Source: Hespellia sp.
GTDB taxonomy: Bacteria > Bacillota > Clostridia > Lachnospirales > Lachnospiraceae
Reading direction: 5' to 3'
DNA: 64,000 bases
Assembly: GCA_028693555.1 (NCBI GenBank)
Contig: JAQUVD010000018.1
Location: forward strand, 1 to 64,000
Part shown: piece by piece, positions 54,585 to 63,021 of the stretch
Layout of the letters: each line of letters begins with the position of its first letter
Numbering within the stretch: the first letter of the stretch is position 1
Notes under the pieces: model-generated
Seen by the model: the letters and a program-made list of their open reading frames with translations, nothing else
The model's database searches: none
What the model was told of the DNA's origin: nothing
Program-made: the position numbers and the translations under genes

Positions 54585-55865
54585 TTATTGAGCATCTAAT
54601 AATCTCTGATACTCTGTATCCCAGCTCTCAACTTCTGTTTTTACATCTGCACCATTGAAAATATTCTGGAATGATTTGTCCATAAATGACTGCATTCCGC
54701 TTGGAGCTGCATTTTCACCCGGAAGTTTTACAATTTCCTGTACGGTATCATTATCAGCAATGTTATCGATGAATTTTGTTGTAACATTGCCCTGGTCATA
54801 TGTAACAGCTTTCTTTGTCGTCGAATATAACCCATCTGCCTGCAAATATGTCTTGTATACATCCTGATTTTCATCAAACACGTATTTGATAAACTGGAAT
54901 GCTGCATCTTTATTCTCACATGTTTCTGAAACGCCCCAATATGAGCAGTCTGCAACTGTAATCTTGCTTCCATCCATTGTTGGTAATGCAAATACGCCAA
55001 AATCTTCATTGCTCTCTGAATCAAGACCTGCTGCCTGCCATGAACCGTCTACCATCATTGCTGCAGAACCTTTTTTGAATTCTTCCGCTGCCTGACTGTA
55101 GCTTAATGACATTGCACCATCATAATAATAACCTTTGTTAACCATATCCTGCCATTTTGTCAGGACATCAACCGTTGTATCATTATTCCATTTGTTCGTA
55201 CCTTCTTTTAACTCCTTATTAAAGTCAGGATATTTAGAAAGTAATGCCGTATCGCCTTCTGCAATCCAGAACGGCTCTCCAGTTGCCCAGATATCACCTG
55301 TACCACCACACATCAATGGTGTCTGCCCCGCATCTTTGATGGTCTGACATACATTCATGAACTCGTCCCATGTCTGAGGTTCTTCCAGATTGAGATCTTT
55401 AAAGACTGATTTGTTATAATAGCACTGCATCTTGTACTGTTTGAAGCTTGGTACGGTAATACATTTTCCATTATATTGACAAAGTGTAGTATCATCGAAA
55501 AGCTCCTGCACGTCCTGTGGAACCTCTGTGAAAATACCTTCCATTGTTGCAAGCTGTTCTGCTTCAATTACAACATCCGGGAAACTGCCACTGCTGAGCA
55601 TGGTCTTCCAGAAGGCCTGTCTGTCATCCCCTGTTGCCAGCACCTTTTCTACTGTGATGTCCGGATGATCTTTTTCAAAAGAATCAATCATATTCTGCCA
55701 CACTTCTGATGTAATGTTATCTGTCTCAAATACACCAAATGTAATCTTTGTTTTTCCACTGTCTGCCGTACTTCCTGTTTCCGTTTTTTTACCACATCCG
55801 GCTAAACAAGATGCAACGAGTGCTGCTGATAACGCAATCGCGGTCAATGCTTTTCTTTTTTTCAT
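54585..55865 (-). CDS. Sugar ABC transporter substrate-binding lipoprotein
   Basis: A 426-residue lipoprotein: signal KKRKALTAIALSAALVASCL, lipobox LAGC with the cysteine near residue 24, then the two-lobed binding fold of family 1 (ITFGVFETDNITSEVWQNMI near 40, AAMMVDGSWQAAG near 272). It captures an oligosaccharide, probably a mannoside, at the cell surface. First gene of the operon; promoter at 55929-55957 and a palindromic site in the leader. Confidence 0.95.
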   Translation of the reverse strand: MKKRKALTAIALSAALVASCLAGCGKKTETGSTADSGKTKITFGVFETDNITSEVWQNMIDSFEKDHPDITVEKVLATGDDRQAFWKTMLSSGSFPDVVIEAEQLATMEGIFTEVPQDVQELFDDTTLCQYNGKCITVPSFKQYKMQCYYNKSVFKDLNLEEPQTWDEFMNVCQTIKDAGQTPLMCGGTGDIWATGEPFWIAEGDTALLSKYPDFNKELKEGTNKWNNDTTVDVLTKWQDMVNKGYYYDGAMSLSYSQAAEEFKKGSAAMMVDGSWQAAGLDSESNEDFGVFALPTMDGSKITVADCSYWGVSETCENKDAAFQFIKYVFDENQDVYKTYLQADGLYSTTKKAVTYDQGNVTTKFIDNIADNDTVQEIVKLPGENAAPSGMQSFMDKSFQNIFNGADVKTEVESWDTEYQRLLDAQ

Positions 55866-55902
55866 ATTGTCCTCTCCTACTCTTTCACTTCATTTTCAAG
55901 TA

Positions 55903-55916
55903 ACAAATCGATTTGT
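55903..55916 (-). promoter_or_regulatory. Perfect 14-bp palindrome in the mannoside operon leader
   Basis: ACAAATCGATTTGT, a perfect palindrome with central CG as in LacI/GalR-type operators. It begins about 13 bp downstream of the -10, so a bound repressor could block early elongation. It is not a clear cre site. Confidence 0.55.
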
Positions 55917-55928
55917 TTTTGTAAGTTC

Positions 55929-55957
55929 ATTATATTTCACAATACACAGGAAGACAA
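55929..55957 (-). promoter_or_regulatory. Promoter of the mannoside ABC operon
   Basis: Minus-strand TTGTCT (55957-55952), 17-bp spacer, TATAAT (55934-55929), about 63 bp before the lipoprotein ATG. The opposite-strand gene at 56067 probably starts from TTGATT (55995-56000) with TATTAT (56017-56022). Confidence 0.7.
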
Positions 55958-56066
55958 TTTTAAAAATTGTAGAAGTTTTTCAAAAATCATAGGTTTGATT
56001 GCATTCCGAATTCATTTATTATAGAATTTATTTAGAAATCATACTTTTCAAAAGTGAGGTCAGAAT

Positions 56067-57863
56067 ATGATATCCTTCAAACGATATAAAAATAAAAGTC
56101 ACAGCATTTTTACTAAGATCACGATCCTTACAATCAGCTTCGTTATATTAAGTTCGATCATCTCCAGCACGATTCTGATTTTTCAGTTTTCTGAGCGGCT
56201 GAAAGATAAGGATCGGCTTCTTGTCTCTGAAGCTGCAAATCGTATTGAGGATTTTACTCGTACGAAATACAATATGACATTTAATCAACACACACTACTA
56301 CACTCTACTGATTATGTAGCAAGCATTATCAGCGCAACAAGAGATCATCCGACTGAAATCTATCAGTCACAGAACCTGAGTAAAATCACGGAATATCTAA
56401 ATGCCCTCACCTATTCTGACAGCAGCATCTGTGATTCCATTCTCTTTACCGCCGATGGCGAGAATGCATTTTCGCACTCAAATGGGGGCGGGCGGAAAAT
56501 CTATGTCAGTTATAATTACGCAACACTTCCTTATATACAGGAATTTTCAAAGTCCTCTGATACCATTACTGCCATATATGATAGCGATCCTCCTTACCTG
56601 ACGTTATCTTCCGGGAAGACATCCCCCGGCGTCATCAGTTTTATCGCCAAAATCTATGATATGAATTACCCGACCAAACAGATTGTCACCGGATATATGA
56701 TCATTAATTTTTCACTTGACAGCATTGATGATACATATAACGATATTGAATCCTCCGCTGATGGCACCTATCTGATTGTAAATGGAACTTCCGACATCAT
56801 ATATTCTAACGAACGGAAGCTAGTGGGGACGCAGTACACCGATGATCTGATTCCCGCACCGGATATTATTATGGATAAATCAATTAGCCTGTCCGGTCTA
56901 CGTGTCATTGCCGCTGTTTCTGACAATATTCTTCAGAAAAATATTAATCTCATTATCTGGCGTCTGACTTTGGTGACATCGTGCTGCATCTTATGTCTGA
57001 TTATTACCATCACGATGCTCCACAAATACTATCGAAAGCGCTTTCAGCAATTAGAAGATGCTATGGTGCAGTTCAGTAATGGGGATTTTGAAGTACGCCT
57101 TTCCATTGATTCAGCAGACGAGATTGGCTCACTGAGCAGAGGCTTTAATGTCATGTCTGACACACTTGACTCATATATCAAAAAAACCTATCTTGCAGAG
57201 ACACAGAAAAAAACCGCAGAGCTCTATGCGCTGCAGACTCAGATTCAACCTCATTTTCTTGCAAATACCATTGAAAGCATTCGCATGAAAGCCATGGAGG
57301 AAGATGATTATGATGTAGCAGAAATGCTCTCGAATCTTGGGAATCTGTTTCGGTGGATGATTCAGTTTCATCAGAATATCGTCTATCTGGAAGATGAGAC
57401 AAGCTACATTGAATCTTATCTGGAGCTTCAGAAGTTCCGCTTTGGAGATCGTATTCGTGTAACTATGGATATTCCATCTGAGACTCTATATCTGGGCGTT
57501 CCGCGATTTACGCTGCAGCCGATTGTAGAAAACGCAATCACGCACAGCCTGTCCCAGAATCCTCAGCCGCTCCACATCATAATTTCGTGCTCTATCCAGG
57601 CGGATCATCTGGTTCTTGTGGTCAAAGATGACGGTCTCGGTATGGAGAACGAGATTCTAAATAAGCTCAGGCTACATATTCAGGGTGCGACCGAAGAATC
57701 CGCATTTGGCGTTGCGCTTCGAAATGTTCATACACGAATACAGATTTTATTCGGTGATGCTTACGGACTGTCCATTGATAGCTGCCGCTATCGGGGAACT
57801 ACTGTAACCGTTACATTGCCGGCTATGAAAAAGGAGGTAATGGAAGAACAATGTATAAAATGA
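56067..57863 (+). CDS. YesM-like sensor histidine kinase
   Basis: A 598-residue kinase: span near 18-38, large extracellular sensor, second span near 292-314, HAMP domain (about 315-370), His_kinase segment LQTQIQPHFLANTIESIR (His near 395) and a GHKL ATPase (PIVENAITHSL, then DDGLGMENEI). This is the YesM/BtrS group that usually regulates nearby sugar ABC importers. It is divergent from the mannoside operon and overlaps the regulator gene by 13 bp. Confidence 0.93.
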   Translation: MISFKRYKNKSHSIFTKITILTISFVILSSIISSTILIFQFSERLKDKDRLLVSEAANRIEDFTRTKYNMTFNQHTLLHSTDYVASIISATRDHPTEIYQSQNLSKITEYLNALTYSDSSICDSILFTADGENAFSHSNGGGRKIYVSYNYATLPYIQEFSKSSDTITAIYDSDPPYLTLSSGKTSPGVISFIAKIYDMNYPTKQIVTGYMIINFSLDSIDDTYNDIESSADGTYLIVNGTSDIIYSNERKLVGTQYTDDLIPAPDIIMDKSISLSGLRVIAAVSDNILQKNINLIIWRLTLVTSCCILCLIITITMLHKYYRKRFQQLEDAMVQFSNGDFEVRLSIDSADEIGSLSRGFNVMSDTLDSYIKKTYLAETQKKTAELYALQTQIQPHFLANTIESIRMKAMEEDDYDVAEMLSNLGNLFRWMIQFHQNIVYLEDETSYIESYLELQKFRFGDRIRVTMDIPSETLYLGVPRFTLQPIVENAITHSLSQNPQPLHIIISCSIQADHLVLVVKDDGLGMENEILNKLRLHIQGATEESAFGVALRNVHTRIQILFGDAYGLSIDSCRYRGTTVTVTLPAMKKEVMEEQCIK

Positions 57864-59425
57864 TAATTGCAGACGATGAGCCCTTTATCCGCACCGGCCT
57901 GTTGAAACTAATTGAATGGGAAATTTACGGCATCGAGATTATCGGCGAATCCGGGGATGGTGTGAAAGCTTATCTTCAAATCAAGGACCTGAAACCTGAT
58001 ATTGCACTGATTGATATCTCCATGCCTAATATGAACGGTCTGGAACTGATGGAAATGTGCCGGACATTAGAACATCCACCGAAATTTATTATTCTGAGCG
58101 GGTTTAACGACTTTGCATATGTACAGAAAGCACTTCAAAATGGTGCAGTCAATTATATGTTAAAGCCTGTCGACCAGGATGAACTCATACAGACTATCCG
58201 TTCCACTGTACGCCTTCTCGATCAGGATTCTTCTTCTCATCAGCAGTACCGTGAGATTATGCAGACATTGCGTAACGATGTACTGATTCGAATCCTGAAT
58301 AATCGAATTGACACGCTGGAGCTTCGGGAAAAATGTGAGTTTGTGAAGCTGCATTTTCACTGTAACTCCATGCATATCGGTATGTTACAGATTATACAGA
58401 GCACCACAGCGTCCAGCCCCTATTGGATAGACTATTCAGACCTGGAAGCATGCGAGAAGCTTTGTAACCCTATCTGTGACTGTTATGCGGCAATGGAGGA
58501 TGAGCATACCATCATTCTGATTTTTAAAGACAAAACGAATATGCTCCCACCGGAACAGTATGAAAGTCTGCTCTCTCAATGTTCGCGTCATCTTGCTCAA
58601 AAAGCGCAGACCGATCATGAACTGCCTAATGTCCTTTCCATTCTCAGTGAACGGATCGAAAGTCTCCAGGCTCTACCTTCCGGATATCGAGACTGTCGCA
58701 GAGATTTCGAAAAACAGCGCATCATGCAGGATTTTTTTCAAAATGATACCCTTTCCCAGTGTCATGAAAGTGCTGTCGTAGATTATACTGCATTTGTAAG
58801 GAATCTGGAAAATTGCAAGTATGAAGAGATGGAATCCTTCCTTCATAACTACCTTGCCAGCATTGTTGCTCAGAACACTGTAAATGAGATGGATACCGTC
58901 AAATATTATTCAGTTGAGTTCATTATCTGCACAATGCAGGAACTTGAAAACCATCTTCTGTTAAATACAAAGATGCAGCAGCAAAAACAGAAGGCGTTTC
59001 AGATTGTAGCACAGGCCGATACGCTTCCGGTCCTTGAAAAGGGATTAATTGCTTTCTTCTCTGCTCTCGCAAGTGAACAGAAGAATCTCAACGATACCAA
59101 TTACTCTCCTATGATCCAAAATGCTTTAAATTATATCATAAGCAACTACACCGACTGCAATCTTTCCCTAAAAACACTGGCCGGGCAGATGGATGTCAAC
59201 GCCGCTTATCTTGGGAGACAGTTTTCTTTGGAAACGAACGAGTATTTTTCAGATTATCTGAATCAGATCCGTATCTCCCATGCGTTGCACTTTTTAACCG
59301 ATACTACTTTAAAGACCACGATGATTGCAGAACAGGTCGGTTTTTCCAACATCAGCTATTTCTTTACAATATTCAAAAAAATAACCGGTGGACGTCCAGG
59401 CGACTACCGGAAAAATAAAGTATGA
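57851..59425 (+). CDS. YesN-like response regulator with AraC-type DNA-binding domain
   Basis: A 524-residue regulator: receiver domain (ADDEPFIRTG near 7, phosphoacceptor in ALIDISMPNMNG near 55, MLKPVDQDEL near 105), a long central helical domain and two AraC helix-turn-helix units (NLSLKTLAGQMDVNAAYLGR, then TTMIAEQVGFSNISYFFTIF). Translation is coupled to the kinase. Probable activator of the divergent mannoside operon. Confidence 0.95.
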   Translation: MYKMIIADDEPFIRTGLLKLIEWEIYGIEIIGESGDGVKAYLQIKDLKPDIALIDISMPNMNGLELMEMCRTLEHPPKFIILSGFNDFAYVQKALQNGAVNYMLKPVDQDELIQTIRSTVRLLDQDSSSHQQYREIMQTLRNDVLIRILNNRIDTLELREKCEFVKLHFHCNSMHIGMLQIIQSTTASSPYWIDYSDLEACEKLCNPICDCYAAMEDEHTIILIFKDKTNMLPPEQYESLLSQCSRHLAQKAQTDHELPNVLSILSERIESLQALPSGYRDCRRDFEKQRIMQDFFQNDTLSQCHESAVVDYTAFVRNLENCKYEEMESFLHNYLASIVAQNTVNEMDTVKYYSVEFIICTMQELENHLLLNTKMQQQKQKAFQIVAQADTLPVLEKGLIAFFSALASEQKNLNDTNYSPMIQNALNYIISNYTDCNLSLKTLAGQMDVNAAYLGRQFSLETNEYFSDYLNQIRISHALHFLTDTTLKTTMIAEQVGFSNISYFFTIFKKITGGRPGDYRKNKV

Positions 59426-59438
59426 AAAGAGGATTTCT

Positions 59439-60155
59439 ATGAATAAATTATTTCAGGCAGAAGGACCGATATTTTCCTTTCTCGGAAAAGTTTCCGATAT
59501 CATTATACTAAATATCATTTTTTTGATTGGATGCATTCCCATTATCACAATAGGTGCTTCACTGACAGCCTTAATCACAACCGCCTCCAAATGTATCTGC
59601 CGCGATGAAGGGTATCTTTTCGAAACCTTTCGAAAAGTCTTTATTTCCAGTTTTAAGAAGAGCACTCTTACTTTTATTCTTTTGGCCATCATGACACTTA
59701 TCTTTTACGTAGATATCCTGTATGTCCAGAGTGTATTTTCTTCTCCATTTCGCCAGATATTTACTGTTTTGTTTTTGTCCGTTGCCATTGTGTTATTTCT
59801 GATTTCCGAATATCTGTTTTTCTGTATCGGAACAGGAACTCCCTACTCAAGTAGTGAGAACGATAAGCCGCTCCGGCGGCAGCCTCTTTTACGCTCTTTC
59901 AAGGAGGATATAAAAAAAGCATCCCTGCTTTCAATCGGATGCCTTCCTTATACATTATTAATTACATTGATCAATCTTCTTCCGGTGCTCATTACATTAA
60001 TCTCAGGTGCACTCTATACCGGTCTGCTTGCAGTATACATTTTCTTCGGCTTTGCGCTGACTGCCGCTCTTGACGGATTTTTCATATTAAAAGCATATAC
60101 AAAAATTATTTCCGGTCATAGCTGCCAGAATGAAAGCCATCGAGATCAAGAGTAA
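59439..60155 (+). CDS. DUF624/YesL family membrane protein
   Basis: A 238-residue protein with five to six spans; the ATG at 59439 has AGAGG upstream, while the frame extends back into the regulator gene. The start KVSDIIILNIIFLIGCIPII is typical of YesL proteins, which accompany YesM/YesN-type systems and sugar importers; their role is unknown. Its last 50 bp overlap the convergent larE gene. Confidence 0.88.
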   Translation: MNKLFQAEGPIFSFLGKVSDIIILNIIFLIGCIPIITIGASLTALITTASKCICRDEGYLFETFRKVFISSFKKSTLTFILLAIMTLIFYVDILYVQSVFSSPFRQIFTVLFLSVAIVLFLISEYLFFCIGTGTPYSSSENDKPLRRQPLLRSFKEDIKKASLLSIGCLPYTLLITLINLLPVLITLISGALYTGLLAVYIFFGFALTAALDGFFILKAYTKIISGHSCQNESHRDQE

Positions 60156-60942
60156 TATACCGATATCCGAGACTTCGCATATACGAGCAGATTTCTTCCC
60201 GGTTTTGAATTGCGAGTTCGAGCCTTTTTGCATCGAGTTCGACTCTCGCAATCTCAATTACCTGTGATTGCTCCCCATCCCGAGCCGCCTCTTCGTGCAC
60301 TCTCACACGCACGTTATAGAAACCGAATTTCTTTAGAAATCTCTCCCCCGCTTCTACTTTCTGCATCTTTTCATAAGACAACTCTGTCCCATATGGAAAT
60401 CGTGTTGCCATACAAGGTGTGGAAGGTCTGCCGGCGGATGATACATGGTACTTCGCTGCCAGTCTTCGCACCTCTTCTTTCGTCATCCCCACCTCTGCTA
60501 GCGGGCTCTTGATTCCCAGCTCTTTGACCGCCTCAATTCCTGGGCGGTAGACATGCAGATCATCTTCATTCGTCCCCTCGATGATGGTATGAATTCCAAG
60601 CTCTTCTGCCCGGTCTCGCACTTTTTGAAACAGACATTTTTTGCAGCGGTAGCATCGGTCTTTTGGATTCCTACTGATATCCGCCTCTGACAATTCATCA
60701 ACTGAAATGACAATATGTTCTGCGCCCAGTTCTTCTGCAATCGTTTTCGCCTCTGTCAGCTCTGCCGCCGGATGAAGCATCGTGTGAAGTGTCACTGCAT
60801 AGACTTTGTTTTGCGCGGCTTCACATGCAAGTGCAAGAAGAAGGCTTGAATCCACACCACCAGAAAAGGCAATCATCACATCTTCTGTTGTATACTCCTG
60901 CATGATCTGTTTTATTTTGATACATTTTTCCTGATAATTCAC
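60106..60942 (-). CDS. larE: Sacrificial sulfur transferase LarE
   Basis: A 278-residue PP-loop enzyme. IAFSGGVDSSLLLAL near 25 is the ATP-binding loop, a CYRCKKCLF cluster lies near 97-102, and RPSTPCMATRFPYG near 177 contains the cysteine that in Lactiplantibacillus LarE gives up its sulfur. It adds sulfur to the pyridinium dinucleotide-type precursor of the nickel-pincer cofactor. Third gene of larB-larC-larE; its 3' end runs 50 bp into the convergent YesL-like gene. Confidence 0.95.
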   Translation of the reverse strand: MNYQEKCIKIKQIMQEYTTEDVMIAFSGGVDSSLLLALACEAAQNKVYAVTLHTMLHPAAELTEAKTIAEELGAEHIVISVDELSEADISRNPKDRCYRCKKCLFQKVRDRAEELGIHTIIEGTNEDDLHVYRPGIEAVKELGIKSPLAEVGMTKEEVRRLAAKYHVSSAGRPSTPCMATRFPYGTELSYEKMQKVEAGERFLKKFGFYNVRVRVHEEAARDGEQSQVIEIARVELDAKRLELAIQNREEICSYMRSLGYRYITLDLDGFHSGSYDRK

Positions 60943-60952
60943 AGACTCTCCT

Positions 60953-62221
60953 TTACCTGTATTCCATCTGAATCAGCTCGTACACATCAATATATGACAT
61001 CTGATTCTTCTCACACAAATCTATGACACTGCGATATTCGGGGTACACACGAAACAGATTTCCGCTCCTGCACACCTTCACCTGTGCCATTCCAATGGAT
61101 GTTTCGATTGTCTTTTCTTCCCGCTCTAATACCGTGCGTTCCATCTTCACGCGGCGGATTCCAATGGTTGTTGTCTCCTCAAAGATAATCTGCTCCATTT
61201 GCGGAATCTGTTCTTCCAGACAGATTACATTTAACTGGTAAGCCGGACGATTCTTTTTCATGAATACAGGCAGATAATGCACATCCCGCGCGCCTGCCGC
61301 AAATAACCGTTCCATCACATATCCCAAAGCTTCCCCTGTACAGTCATCCACATTTGTCTCAAGCTTACAGATGGTATCACGCTCTGCAGTCTGATCTTCA
61401 ATCAGCATCGCACGCAGCATGCTCGGTCTGTTGTAAGTTCTTTTTCCCGCACCGATTCCGGATTTGATAATCTTATATGTTTCAGGCAGGCACTCGCTTG
61501 TCTTGAGGGCAGCGACAACCGCGGCTCCTGTCGGAGTAACAAGTTCTCCCTCTGTATCTGTTCGGTGAAGCACCAGTCCGTGTGCCTCGGCAATTGCCAT
61601 CACCGCCGGAACCGGAACCGGAATCACACCGTGCTGACAGCGCACAAAGCCCTGCCCTTCACTGATACTTGGAACAATCACCTCTGTAATATCCAGATTA
61701 TCAATACACACTGCAATCGCCACAATATCCACGATTGAGTCCACTGCCCCGACCTCGTGGAAATGTACTTCACTCACTTCTACACCATGTGCTTTTGCCT
61801 CCGCCTGCGCGATAATCCGAAAGATCTTCATGGCAAGCTCCTTTGCCCGTGATGTGAGCTCTGCATGATCGATGATAGCCAGAATTTCCGCTAAACCACG
61901 ATGTTCGTGGTGATGATGATGCTCGTGGTGTTCCTGTGATTGTCCTTCATGCGTATGTTCATCATGGTCGTGCTTCTGCCCGTGCAGATATTCCATATCA
62001 TGATCATGATTCTCATGGACTTTATCCAGATGCACATTAAAATCACAGACATCGATTCCTGCTTTCTTCACTCTGCTGATTTCTATCTCATATCCTTCTA
62101 GTTCAAGACTTGCCAGTGACTTTTTTAACACTTCCTGATCTGCTCCCAGATCAAGTAGTGCCGCCACTGTCATATCTCCGCTAATTCCGGAATAACATTC
62201 CAGATACAATTTCTGACTCAT
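60953..62221 (-). CDS. larC: Nickel insertion protein LarC
   Basis: A 422-residue CTP-dependent cyclometallase that inserts nickel into the pincer cofactor. It starts LYLECYSGISGDMTVAALLD, carries a His-rich metal-binding region near 73-108, and has the conserved FHEVGAVDSIVD and GEALGYVMERLF blocks. In Lactiplantibacillus, LarC is split as larC1/larC2 joined by programmed frameshifting; here it is one continuous frame. It overlaps larB by 4 bp and precedes larE by 10 bp. Confidence 0.95.
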   Translation of the reverse strand: MSQKLYLECYSGISGDMTVAALLDLGADQEVLKKSLASLELEGYEIEISRVKKAGIDVCDFNVHLDKVHENHDHDMEYLHGQKHDHDEHTHEGQSQEHHEHHHHHEHRGLAEILAIIDHAELTSRAKELAMKIFRIIAQAEAKAHGVEVSEVHFHEVGAVDSIVDIVAIAVCIDNLDITEVIVPSISEGQGFVRCQHGVIPVPVPAVMAIAEAHGLVLHRTDTEGELVTPTGAAVVAALKTSECLPETYKIIKSGIGAGKRTYNRPSMLRAMLIEDQTAERDTICKLETNVDDCTGEALGYVMERLFAAGARDVHYLPVFMKKNRPAYQLNVICLEEQIPQMEQIIFEETTTIGIRRVKMERTVLEREEKTIETSIGMAQVKVCRSGNLFRVYPEYRSVIDLCEKNQMSYIDVYELIQMEYR

Positions 62222-62976
62222 TTTTCTCTCCTTTTTTCTGCTGCCAGTCGGTTAATCTGCGTTGCCATATATCCGGCACCGTAACCATTATCAATATTCA
62301 CGACTGCAATTCCATTTGCACAGGAATTAATCATCGTAAGCAACGCTGAAAGTCCATGCATACTCGCTCCGTACCCGATTGAAGTCGGAACGGCAATGAC
62401 CGGCTTATCAACCAGACCGCCAAGAACGCTTGCAAGTGCACCCTCCATCCCGGCAACTGCCACAATACAGTTCGCACTCTGTATGGTATCTAATTTGGAT
62501 AGCATACGATGAAGCCCACTGACCCCTATATCATAAATACGTTCTACCTTCGTCCCAAAATACTCTGCCACCTGGGCTGCTTCCTCTGCAACCGGAATAT
62601 CCGCTGTACCGGCGCTGCACACTGCAATCCTTCCAATGCGTTCCTTACCGTCTTTTTCAATCTTTAGGATATGTGAAATCTCATCATACCGAACTTCCGG
62701 CAGATGATTTCTAATCAGTTCATACTGTTCCTTCGACGCTCTCGTTCCGAGCACTTCACCGTCTTCCTGATATAAACGTTCATAGATATCCAGCAAATGC
62801 TGATCTGCTTTGCCACTACAGTATACAACCTCTGCAAATCCGGAGCGGAGCTTGCGATGTGTGTCCAGCTTTGCATAACCCAGCTCTTCAAATGGTTCTC
62901 TTCGGAAATACTCTTCTGCCTCTTCCACAGACATTTCACCGTTCTTCACTTTCCACAATACTTCATTTGCTTCCAT
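62218..62976 (-). CDS. larB: Nicotinic-acid-dinucleotide carboxylase LarB
   Basis: A 252-residue enzyme related to PurE, catalysing the first step of nickel-pincer cofactor synthesis (carboxylation of nicotinate adenine dinucleotide and phosphoanhydride cleavage). Conserved blocks are CSAGTADIPVAEEA near 118, YDIGVSGLHRML near 145, VAGMEGALASVLGGL near 173 and VPTSIGYGAS near 195. It begins the larBCE cluster. No larA-type racemase is seen in the window, so the user of the cofactor is elsewhere. Confidence 0.95.
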   Translation of the reverse strand: MEANEVLWKVKNGEMSVEEAEEYFRREPFEELGYAKLDTHRKLRSGFAEVVYCSGKADQHLLDIYERLYQEDGEVLGTRASKEQYELIRNHLPEVRYDEISHILKIEKDGKERIGRIAVCSAGTADIPVAEEAAQVAEYFGTKVERIYDIGVSGLHRMLSKLDTIQSANCIVAVAGMEGALASVLGGLVDKPVIAVPTSIGYGASMHGLSALLTMINSCANGIAVVNIDNGYGAGYMATQINRLAAEKRREK

Positions 62977-63021
62977 TATAATCCTCTTTTCCAGACCCTC
63001 GTCCAGTTATATTTTACCATT

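Noticed and set aside
60953-62221. A programmed frameshift in larC
   Set aside because: The gene is continuous over 422 codons; no shift is needed.
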